Shown: positions 1-7,215 of the stretch, one piece after another | Layout of the letters: each line of letters starts with the position of its first letter | Numbering within the stretch: the stretch's first letter is position 1 | Position numbers and translations under genes: made by a program | From: Agrobacterium tumefaciens | GTDB taxonomy: Bacteria; Pseudomonadota; Alphaproteobacteria; Rhizobiales; Rhizobiaceae | Reading direction: 5' to 3' | NCBI RefSeq assembly: GCF_013318015.2 | Contig: NZ_CP115842.1 | Coordinates: 248,001-312,000 of the forward strand | DNA: 64,000 nucleotides | Notes under the pieces: model-generated | What the model was told of the DNA's origin: nothing | The model's database searches: none | What the model saw: the letters and a program-made list of their open reading frames with translations, nothing else

Positions 1-853
1 CGAGCTTGCCGTTCTTTTCCAGATCCTTGTAGGTCGGAACTTCCCAGACGCCATTAAGCTGGAAGGCGGATTTGCCAGCGGAGAAGAGTGCAACGGACGC
101 AGGATATTCCGCCTGCTCGGGCGCCCATCCGTTTTCCCGCCATTTCGACATGGTATCGATCGCTTTGGCAGCCTTTTCGGCATTGTCGCCGGCAAGCACC
201 TCGTTATTGGTGACCAGCTCGCCGCCCTGTTGTGAGAACAGTGTATAAAAGACACGCCAGACACCGGCTTCGCCACCCGACTGATAGGTAACCGGCGTCT
301 GAACGCCCTTGTCCTTCGCCCAGGCCAGCGCCTTTTCGAAATCCTCCATCGTCTTGATACCGGTCAACTTCCCCTCGGCATCGAGATAGGGAGACCCTTT
401 CAGAAGATCGGCGTTGTAATAGAGAATAAGGGCATGGATATCGAACGGCACCGCATAAAGCTTGCCGTCGTGGGTTGCCGCTTCGACGGGTGCGCTGAAA
501 AAGTCGCTGGTCTTCAACCCGCCATCATCAAGGTCTTTTGTGGTAATTTCGCTCAATACTTTTTCATCAAGGCCGAGCGGCGCGCGCGACAGGTGATAGG
601 TCATGACATCAGGCCCCTCACCCACGGCGGACGCCGTGCGTACCTTGGTATAGAACGGAACGCCCCACTCTAGCGTCGTTCCCTTGATCTGAATGTCAGG
701 GTGCTCCTTGTTGAAGGCAGCAATCAGGGCTTTCATGCGCACGCCGTCGCCGCCCGACAGAAAGTCCCACCAGACGATATCCTGCTTCGCCAGTGCCGGC
801 AGGGCGCTCAGGCCCAGAACCGTACCAACAAGCAATGTCTTGATCAGTCGCAT
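1..853 (-). CDS. ABC transporter extracellular sugar-binding protein (C-terminus cut by window edge)
   Basis: Periplasmic solute-binding protein of a carbohydrate (CUT1) ABC importer. The first 284 codons are in the window; the rest lies before base 1. A Sec signal peptide is clear: basic start (MRLIK), hydrophobic core and a likely cut after ALA at residue 22. The mature part begins KQDIVWWDFLSGGDG, typical of family 1 binding proteins. The ATG at 853 follows a strong GGGAGGAG. It is the third gene of a leftward operon after an arabinofuranosidase and an ABC ATPase, so arabinose or arabino-oligosaccharides are the likely ligand (inferred from context only). Permeases are expected to the left of the window. 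Confidence 0.9.
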   Translation of the reverse strand, partial: MRLIKTLLVGTVLGLSALPALAKQDIVWWDFLSGGDGVRMKALIAAFNKEHPDIQIKGTTLEWGVPFYTKVRTASAVGEGPDVMTYHLSRAPLGLDEKVLSEITTKDLDDGGLKTSDFFSAPVEAATHDGKLYAVPFDIHALILYYNADLLKGSPYLDAEGKLTGIKTMEDFEKALAWAKDKGVQTPVTYQSGGEAGVWRVFYTLFSQQGGELVTNNEVLAGDNAEKAAKAIDTMSKWRENGWAPEQAEYPASVALFSAGKSAFQLNGVWEVPTYKDLEKNGKL

Positions 854-931
854 CGTTCACTCCTCCCGTTTGTTGGAAACACCCCGTTCAAGGGGCGGTC
901 TGCTACTGCATCGAAAGGCGCCTCCTCGCGC

Positions 932-2005
932 CTATCGCAACCTTTTGCCGTCGCTGCCGAAAACCATGATGTGATCGGGCGAAGCACTCAGTGAGACGGA
1001 CCGGCCATCCAGCCGCTCGCGCGAGCCCTGCCGCTGCACGACAAGTTCTTTCCCGGCACGCGTTCGGGTATAGAGATAGGAAAGGTCTCCAAGCTCCTCC
1101 GCCACCTCGACATTGACAGGCAAAGCACCCTCTTGCGTGATCGCCAGATGCTCGGGCCTTATGCCGATTTCGACCCGCTGACCGGGGGAAACCGGATGCG
1201 AAAGCCGGGCTTCGAGGTGCTTTTCACCACCTTCAGGCGCAAGCATAACGATGCCGTCCCGCTGCCCGACGATGTCGGCAGCAAGGAAATTCATCGCGGG
1301 CGATCCGATGAAGCCAGCGACGAAACGATTGTCCGGATCGTCGTAAAGGGTGAGCGGCGCACCGGCCTGTTGCACGATGCCGCCCTTCAGCACGAAAATC
1401 TTGTCCGCAAGCGTCATGGCCTCTACCTGGTCATGCGTGACGTAGATCATCGTGGCGCCGAGCTTGCGGTGAAGCCGGGTCAGTTCCAGCCGCATCTGCA
1501 CGCGCAGTTCCGCATCCAGGTTCGACAGGGGTTCATCGAAGAGAAACACCTTCGGCTGTCGCACGATCGCGCGGCCTATGGCCACGCGCTGCCTCTGGCC
1601 GCCGGAAAGCTGTGATGGCTTCTTGTGCAGATTGTCCTCGAGCTGGAGGATGCGGGCAGCTTCCCCCACTCTCTCATTCACCTCCGCTTTCGGCCGGCGG
1701 GCGAGACGCAGGCTGAAAGCCATGTTCTCGAACACCGTCAGATGCGGGTAAAGCGCATAATTCTGGAAGACCATGGCAACGCCGCGATCCGCCGGCTCGA
1801 CAGCGGTGACGTCGCGCTCGTCGATGGCGATGTGACCGCCGCTGGTTTCCTCAAGACCGGCGATCATGCGCAACAGGGTGGATTTTCCGCAACCGGATGG
1901 CCCCACGAAAACCGCGAAGCTGCCCGTCGGAATCTCCATCGAAACGTCCCGGATGGCTGCAAAGGAGCCGAAGGACTTGGCGATATTGCTGAGACGGACA
2001 CCCAT
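932..2005 (-). CDS. Sugar ABC transporter ATP-binding protein (UgpC/MalK type)
   Basis: Cytoplasmic ATPase that powers a CUT1 sugar importer, 357 residues. Visible motifs: Walker A GPSGCGKST near residue 37, signature LSGGQRQRV, Walker B FLFDEPLSNLDAE, H-loop VTHDQVEAMT, and a C-terminal regulatory OB-type domain from about residue 235 that contains GIRPEHL. The ATG at 2005 is chosen over a GTG one codon upstream. Only 7 bases separate it from the arabinofuranosidase stop, so the two genes are co-transcribed. The binding protein follows after about 80 bases. ATPases of this type can serve several importers, so exclusive use by this operon is not certain. Confidence 0.93.
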   Translation of the reverse strand: MGVRLSNIAKSFGSFAAIRDVSMEIPTGSFAVFVGPSGCGKSTLLRMIAGLEETSGGHIAIDERDVTAVEPADRGVAMVFQNYALYPHLTVFENMAFSLRLARRPKAEVNERVGEAARILQLEDNLHKKPSQLSGGQRQRVAIGRAIVRQPKVFLFDEPLSNLDAELRVQMRLELTRLHRKLGATMIYVTHDQVEAMTLADKIFVLKGGIVQQAGAPLTLYDDPDNRFVAGFIGSPAMNFLAADIVGQRDGIVMLAPEGGEKHLEARLSHPVSPGQRVEIGIRPEHLAITQEGALPVNVEVAEELGDLSYLYTRTRAGKELVVQRQGSRERLDGRSVSLSASPDHIMVFGSDGKRLR

Positions 2006-2012
2006 CACCGCC

Positions 2013-3524
2013 TCACTGAACCTTCACGCGCAGAACATGATAGGACAGCGCCGGCACGGAGCCTTTGAGCGCCCCATCCTCGACACCAATGCCGCTGCCC
2101 GGCACCGGCACGACGCGGTCAGGTTGATCCGGACCGTTGCCGATCCTCAGATCATATCCCGCCATGGAAAGATGCAGGCTGAGTGACACAGGCGAAAAGC
2201 CGGTGAGACCGACATTGAGCTCTGCTGCTTCGGTCAGATGACGATTGAGGACAAACAGCGTCACCACGCCCTCGTCCTCATCAAACACGCCGGCGACATC
2301 GAGATATTTGACGTCATCGGCCGCGTTGCAGTCGTAGGTCGGGCAATCGACGGCAATGTTCAGTGCAACGCCGCGACCATAAAGCGAGGCGAACTGATAG
2401 GGATAATAGATGGTCTGGCGCCATGCCGGTCCGTTCTTTTCAGCGCGGATGGGGGCGATGACATTGACGAGCTGGGCAATGCAGGCGATGCGCACCCTGT
2501 CCGAGCGACGGATGAACTCGTTGAGCAACCCGGCCACGAAGAGAGCATCCTCGAAATTGTAGGTCTCCTCCAGAAGTGCAGGCGCTTCCGGCCAGTCCCA
2601 GCTCTTGATGCGTTTACCGTCGTCTTCGCGGATATGGTACCAAACATTCCACTCGTCGAAGCAGATGGAGACATCGTTCTTGGCGCGCTTCTTGGCTTTC
2701 ACGTAATCGATGACACCGGCGATAGTCTGAATGTAGCGCCCTGTTTCTTCGATCTTGCCGAAGTAATTCAGCGTGTCGCGGCTGTTATTGCCGAAATATT
2801 TATGCAGTGAGATGTGGTCCACATTCTCGTAGCATTCTTCCAGCACCTCGCGCTCCCATTCGGGATAGGTCGGCATGCCGTCGTTGGAACTTCCGCAAAC
2901 GATTGCCTCGATGGTGGGGTCGAAACCCTTGAAGGCTTTCGCGGTTTCGTTTGCCAGCCGGCCATACTCCACCGCCGTCTTGTGGCCAATCTGCCAGGGG
3001 CCGTCCATCTCGTTGCCGAGGCACCACATCTTCACGCCATGCGGCTTTTCGGCGCCGTGGCTGCGGCGAAGGTCGCTAAGCTCGGTGCCGCCGGGAAAAT
3101 TCACGTATTCGAGAAAGTTGCGGGCATCATCCAGACCACGGGAACCGAGGTTGACGGCGAGCATCATCTCGATGCCTGCCATCGACGCCCAGTCTGCGAA
3201 CTCATTGACGCCGATCTGGTTGGTTTCCTTGGAGCGCCATGCAAGATCAAGCCGCACGGGCCGTTTGTCACGGGGGCCGATGCCGTCTTCCCAGCGATAG
3301 GCCGAAACGAAGTTGCCGCCGGGATAACGGATCGCCGGAATCTTTAGATCCTGCACGAATTTCAGCACATCCTTGCGAAAACCGTTTTCATCCGCCTGCG
3401 GATGGCCGGGCTCGTAAATCCCGCCATAGATCGCCCGCCCCATATGTTCGATGAAGGCGGAATATAGGCGATCGTCGATACGCCCAATCCGGAAGTCCCG
3501 GTGGACTGAAACCCGCGCTTTCAT
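2013..3524 (-). CDS. Alpha-L-arabinofuranosidase, GH51
   Basis: Releases terminal L-arabinofuranose from arabinan or arabinoxylan oligosaccharides, 503 residues. The GH51 retaining-enzyme signature is visible: acid/base Glu172 in LGNEMDG and nucleophile Glu291 in FDEWNVWY, on a TIM barrel followed by a C-terminal beta domain. No signal peptide is present, so it should act in the cytoplasm on imported oligomers, in line with the ABC genes downstream. The ATG at 3524 follows GGGAGGAG at good spacing; an in-frame ATG seven codons upstream has no such site. It is the first gene of the operon. The AT-rich region just upstream carries inverted repeats and probably the operator. Confidence 0.93.
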   Translation of the reverse strand: MKARVSVHRDFRIGRIDDRLYSAFIEHMGRAIYGGIYEPGHPQADENGFRKDVLKFVQDLKIPAIRYPGGNFVSAYRWEDGIGPRDKRPVRLDLAWRSKETNQIGVNEFADWASMAGIEMMLAVNLGSRGLDDARNFLEYVNFPGGTELSDLRRSHGAEKPHGVKMWCLGNEMDGPWQIGHKTAVEYGRLANETAKAFKGFDPTIEAIVCGSSNDGMPTYPEWEREVLEECYENVDHISLHKYFGNNSRDTLNYFGKIEETGRYIQTIAGVIDYVKAKKRAKNDVSICFDEWNVWYHIREDDGKRIKSWDWPEAPALLEETYNFEDALFVAGLLNEFIRRSDRVRIACIAQLVNVIAPIRAEKNGPAWRQTIYYPYQFASLYGRGVALNIAVDCPTYDCNAADDVKYLDVAGVFDEDEGVVTLFVLNRHLTEAAELNVGLTGFSPVSLSLHLSMAGYDLRIGNGPDQPDRVVPVPGSGIGVEDGALKGSVPALSYHVLRVKVQ

Positions 3525-3545
3525 AGGCTCTCCTCCCATGCGCAT

Positions 3546-3637
3546 TTATATCTTAAAATATGATATAAACCATATTTCATAATATAGTTGCCAATGGAAG
3601 CCGCGCCTGTCAACCGCGAAAATCATACTTTATGAAA
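3546..3637. promoter_or_regulatory. AT-rich promoter/operator region of the arabinofuranosidase operon
   Basis: Two perfect inverted repeats lie between the regulator stop and the arabinofuranosidase start. The first has 7-base arms TTATATC (3546-3552) and GATATAA (3562-3568) around a 9-base spacer. The second has 8-base arms TTTCATAA (3575-3582) and TTATGAAA (3630-3637), wider apart. The adjacent ArsR-type regulator is the obvious candidate binder, by inference. Confidence 0.5.
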
Positions 3638-3646
3638 TTGGCCCGA

Positions 3647-4576
3647 TCAGTCTGCGGTGCGCAGACGCAATACGATGTCCTGATCGTAATTCCCAAAGCC
3701 CCGGCCGAAGATGTTGAGCCCGCCCGGATGCTTTGCATCCGCCTTTACCTCGATCCGCAGACGGATTGAGCGGTGGCTGGACAGATCTATATCCGCAAGC
3801 GTCACATCGGAAATGCGCGTACCATCGACATAGGTTCCCTGGGCAGTAATGCGCCAGGTTTTAAGCATTCCATACTGCGAGCCGGACAGTTTCCACCAGT
3901 CGGGCGTAAACGTACCGCGCTTGTCGCCGAAATCCCCGGGCGAGGTCCAGACCCCGATCTCCTTGCCGTTGACGGAGAGGGTAATGTCTGACGGCCAGTT
4001 GCTGTGCGTTCCTGGCACCTCGGAACTGACCTCCATCGAAAACTCGACTTCCTCGACGTTTCGCCCCTGTATCTTGGCATTATTGGGGAATTGGTACTCA
4101 ACATGACCCGATGTGAACCACAAAAGTGCAGTCTTCATGCGGTCGGGATCCATGAAGGTATCAGGGACATCCAGAAGTCCGATAATGCCCTCCGGCGAAC
4201 AGATGCCGCAAGGCGCGGTCACCGAACTCTGCGTATAGAGGCCGAGCGGCATGGCGACGGCAATGTAGTTGGATACAGCCGGCGTCTCGGGGCTTCGAAA
4301 CGAAACGATAAGCTCGTCGCAGGTCGCAAAACAGATTTTCTGGCTGCCCTTGCGCGCCTTGCGCGTTTCGGTTCGCAGCAGCCCCGCCTCTTCAAGAACG
4401 GTCACACCGGCCGACACGGTGGACTGGGGAAGGTCCAGCCTCTGCGCGATCTCGTTGACATTGAGACCGTTGGCCTCGTGCAGCAGCTTCAATATCTGCA
4501 CACGGATCAGCGACGCCGCCGCCTTCAAAACATCGAATTCTTTTTCAGCGTCAATAAGTAGGAAATTGGGAGCCAT
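3647..4576 (-). CDS. ArsR-family winged-helix regulator with large C-terminal domain
   Basis: Predicted DNA-binding regulator of the downstream arabinofuranosidase/ABC operon, 309 residues. Residues 10-85 form an ArsR/SmtB winged helix (VNEIAQRLDLPQSTVSAGV is the recognition region, then a basic wing). Ordinary ArsR proteins are about 100 residues; here about 210 more follow, rich in beta-type sequence with many aromatic residues, and ending GFGNYDQDIVLRLR. A lone CGIC pair and a CFATC segment occur before this part, without the classical metal-binding ELCVCDL motif, so metal sensing is not supported. By analogy with regulators beside arabinosidase genes, the C-terminus may bind a sugar; that is inference. 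It points the same way as the operon and lies 122 bases upstream. Confidence 0.8.
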   Translation of the reverse strand: MAPNFLLIDAEKEFDVLKAAASLIRVQILKLLHEANGLNVNEIAQRLDLPQSTVSAGVTVLEEAGLLRTETRKARKGSQKICFATCDELIVSFRSPETPAVSNYIAVAMPLGLYTQSSVTAPCGICSPEGIIGLLDVPDTFMDPDRMKTALLWFTSGHVEYQFPNNAKIQGRNVEEVEFSMEVSSEVPGTHSNWPSDITLSVNGKEIGVWTSPGDFGDKRGTFTPDWWKLSGSQYGMLKTWRITAQGTYVDGTRISDVTLADIDLSSHRSIRLRIEVKADAKHPGGLNIFGRGFGNYDQDIVLRLRTAD

Positions 4577-4700
4577 TGTCTAATCTTCAGATTTAGCGAT
4601 CTAGATCAGAATTTCTGGCTTAAATATTTTATGCTGTCCAGCATTGTTTGTCGTGTCGATATATTCAAAGTCAGACACGCAAGGAAGGATTGCGAATGGA

Positions 4701-4736
4701 GGCAGCGCAGGCGGTTTCGATACCGCATGCGCTGCC
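4701..4736. terminator. Strong stem-loop downstream of the orphan binding-protein gene
   Basis: A 9-base perfect stem, GGCAGCGCA (4701-4709) with TGCGCTGCC (4728-4736), continues with an inner GCGG/CCGC pair. It sits 10 bases past the stop of the leftward binding-protein gene. The T-run (TCTTTTT) is on the plus side only, so for the minus gene it may act mainly as an mRNA 3'-end stabiliser. Confidence 0.55.
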
Positions 4737-4745
4737 TCTTTTTCC

Positions 4746-6038
4746 TTACCCGCGCTTGCGCAACGTGCGGGTGCCGGTATCGACAAGATTCTGCGCTGCC
4801 TCATCCACAGTGGCGCGGCCAAAGGCGAGTGAGTCGGCAATCGGACGCATTACCCCACGGTCGAACTCATTGGCGCCGATGGGGGCAGGCTCCGGATAGG
4901 TGTCGAGCTTGCCGGACAGGCTCTCGATGTAATCCACCGTCTTGCGTTCGGTCTCGTTGAGGCTTGGCAACACAGCTTCGCGCACCTTCTTCGCCGGCGG
5001 CACGCCGCGTTCGACGCCGAGAACCTTTCCCGCTTCCAGATCGTTGACAAAGAAGTTGATGAACTTCGCCGCAGCTTCCGGAGTGGTGGAGGTGGACGAA
5101 ATGCACCAGATAAGCCCCGGCCGGTAATAATGCCCGGTCGGTTTTCCCGGTCCCTCACCCGGCAGCATGCCAATGGACAGCGTCTTCTTGTTGAGCGCCT
5201 GGTAACCGACAAGCTGGTTGGAATAGGCAAAGCCGATTGCGGAATTGCCAAGGGTCAGCGCGTTGGATTCGATGGTATTGTCATCGCGCGTCTGGATATC
5301 GGCAGAGACGCAAAGCTTGTTCTCGCGCAGATCCTCCCAATAGGCGAACCATTCCTTGGCATCTTCCTTGTTGAAACCGATGGTGCCGTCCTGGAACAGG
5401 AGCTTGCCGCGCTGGCGCAGCCAGACATCGAAGACGTAGTGATAACGGGCACCATAGGGCACCGCCCAATAATTGCGCCGCGCCGGAGCGTTCTTCTTGA
5501 AATCGCGCGCCAGTTCCGCCAGCCCCTTCCAGGTGATCTGCTCCTTCGGCACGGAGACGCCGGCCTCCTTCAGCGTCTCTGCATCATACATCATGCAGAA
5601 CGAATTCAGCCCGAGACCGACGCCGTAAAGCTTGCCGTCGATGCGGCAAAGATCCACTTCGCTTTTGCCGAAATTGGAAAGATCAAGCGACGAGCCGACA
5701 AACTGGTCAAGTTCCATGCAGGCCCCACGGCCGGAATAATCGGCAATGGTGGAAGGCTCGAGCTGAAAGATATCGGCGACGTTACGTCCCGCCATGGACG
5801 TCGCAAGCTTGGTCCAATAGTCGGAACCGGCGATCATCTCGCCGCTGATGACCGTTTGTGGATCTGCCTTCTGGTAGAGGGCAATCACATCATTGGTGCG
5901 CTTGTTGCGGTCAGCCGAACCCCACCATACGCAACGAAGCCGGGTTTCGGCCGCCATCGCGCGGAAACCGCCCGCCGCCGCGCCAAGACCTGCCAGTGCC
6001 GCCGTCACCAAAAATCCACGTCTATCGATAGTTTGCAT
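4746..6038 (-). CDS. Orphan sugar-binding protein with Tat signal
   Basis: Family 1 extracellular sugar-binding protein of an ABC importer, 430 residues. The N-terminus has a twin-arginine motif (DRRGFLVTA) followed by a hydrophobic stretch and an alanine-rich cleavage region ending AMAA, so it is probably exported folded by Tat. No permease or ATPase gene lies next to it. It is clearly a paralogue of the Tat-type binding protein at 14079-15368: both have RLR..WWGS at the mature start, a DGKLYGV block, and LGVERGVP near residue 350. It may therefore borrow a shared permease pair. It is divergent from the LacI operon and shares its TTGCAA-rich control region. Confidence 0.9.
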   Translation of the reverse strand: MQTIDRRGFLVTAALAGLGAAAGGFRAMAAETRLRCVWWGSADRNKRTNDVIALYQKADPQTVISGEMIAGSDYWTKLATSMAGRNVADIFQLEPSTIADYSGRGACMELDQFVGSSLDLSNFGKSEVDLCRIDGKLYGVGLGLNSFCMMYDAETLKEAGVSVPKEQITWKGLAELARDFKKNAPARRNYWAVPYGARYHYVFDVWLRQRGKLLFQDGTIGFNKEDAKEWFAYWEDLRENKLCVSADIQTRDDNTIESNALTLGNSAIGFAYSNQLVGYQALNKKTLSIGMLPGEGPGKPTGHYYRPGLIWCISSTSTTPEAAAKFINFFVNDLEAGKVLGVERGVPPAKKVREAVLPSLNETERKTVDYIESLSGKLDTYPEPAPIGANEFDRGVMRPIADSLAFGRATVDEAAQNLVDTGTRTLRKRG

Positions 6039-6054
6039 CTGCTCCTCCCGCGTT

Positions 6055-6136
6055 TTGCAAATTTCTCACTTATCACTTAAATTCTTGCAAATTTTCATTA
6101 TTTGCAATATTTGCATCATAATAGAATTTTTTGCAA
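6055..6136. promoter_or_regulatory. TTGCAA-repeat control region between binding protein and LacI operon
   Basis: The self-complementary hexamer TTGCAA occurs at 6055, 6085, 6102 and 6131, with TTGCAT at 6032 and 6111. The 10-mer TTGCAAATTT is directly repeated at 6055 and 6085. TTGCAAA (6085-6091) and TTTGCAA (6101-6107) form a 7-base inverted repeat with a 9-base spacer. This is the likely operator for the divergent pair, probably bound by the LacI protein. It lacks the central CG usual in LacI operators. Confidence 0.55.
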
Positions 6137-6150
6137 GCGCAGGAGACGAC

Positions 6151-7215
6151 ATGAACGATACGCCCGACATAAGCCGCCCGCGCCAGTCGGATATCGCCCA
6201 GCGTGCAGGGGTTTCCATCAGCACGGTCTCACGGGTTCTCGCCGGGGAAAAAGGCATCAGCGCATCGATCCAGACCAAGGTTCTGGGCGTGGCGGCGGAA
6301 CTTGGTTATCCGCTGCGGCCAGTCACCAGCCAGACCGGCGGCATCTCGCTGGAGGGCAAGAAAATCCTCGCCCTCATGTCCGCCGAACGAGCGACCGGCG
6401 ATATCGGCGCCTTTTATCACGATATTTTCGACATGCTGCGCAGCCTTGCGCAGACAGAGGGTTTCGAACTAGATATCCGGCTGCTGCACCAGAGGCAGAT
6501 CGACGACGCCCTTACACAGCGGGTCTGCGAGGTCGATGGCCTTCTCGCCATTGGTCTTGACCCCGAAGAGGAGATCATCCACCGCATCACGCAGGGTGTG
6601 CTGCAACCGGTTCTCGTCAATAGCGCCGATCCCTCGATGATGCTGGATTGCGTCTCGCCCTCCAATTTTTACGGCGGGGCGATGGCCGCGCGGCGGCTGC
6701 TGGAACTGGGGCACCGCAAGGTCGCCTATATCGGTCCGCAACACCGTCACACTATAAGAGAGCGCATGCGGGGCTTTCGGCAGGTTATCATCGAGGAAGA
6801 GGGTGCCACCTATGAGGAGTTTCTGCTTTCCACGGCGGATAGCGGCTTCGGGCAGGCCGGTGATGCGGTTCGTCAGCTGCTGGCCAAAAACCCCGATCTG
6901 ACTGGCATTTTCTGCATGAACGATGCGATCGCGCTCGGCGCGCTGGGAGCAGCACAAGAGCTTGGCCTCGGGGTACCGGACGATCTTTCCATCATCGGCT
7001 TCGACGACCTGCCCTTCGCCGAACTTTCCACTCCCCGGCTCAGCACAATCCGGGTAGACCGCCGCGAGATTGCCCGCGAGGCGGTGGAGCTGATGCGCCG
7101 CCGGCTGGCGGAGCCATCGGCCAATGCCCGGCAGGTTCAGCTGGGTGTACAGCTTGTGGAAGGACAGACCGCGGGTCGAGCAAAAAAGACGGGAAAGGCG
7201 GCGCGCGATGCATAA
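6151..7215 (+). CDS. LacI-family transcriptional regulator
   Basis: Sugar-responsive DNA-binding regulator, 354 residues. The N-terminal LacI helix-turn-helix is clear (DIAQRAGVSISTVSRVLAGE, about residues 11-30). A periplasmic-binding-protein-like sensor domain follows, with the family signatures GHRKVAYIGP, FCMNDAIALGAL and SIIGFDDLPFAELSTPRLS. The ATG at 6151 follows AGGAG; longer readings start far upstream of the helix-turn-helix. It is the first gene of a tight four-gene operon: its stop overlaps the next start by 8 bases. It likely controls itself, the enzymes downstream and the divergent binding protein. The effector sugar is unknown. Confidence 0.92.
   Translation: MNDTPDISRPRQSDIAQRAGVSISTVSRVLAGEKGISASIQTKVLGVAAELGYPLRPVTSQTGGISLEGKKILALMSAERATGDIGAFYHDIFDMLRSLAQTEGFELDIRLLHQRQIDDALTQRVCEVDGLLAIGLDPEEEIIHRITQGVLQPVLVNSADPSMMLDCVSPSNFYGGAMAARRLLELGHRKVAYIGPQHRHTIRERMRGFRQVIIEEEGATYEEFLLSTADSGFGQAGDAVRQLLAKNPDLTGIFCMNDAIALGALGAAQELGLGVPDDLSIIGFDDLPFAELSTPRLSTIRVDRREIAREAVELMRRRLAEPSANARQVQLGVQLVEGQTAGRAKKTGKAARDA

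Noticed and set aside
6055..6136. TTGCAA hexamers as -35 boxes of several promoters
   Set aside because: No matching -10 boxes at proper spacing were found for most copies; repeated operator half-sites fit better.
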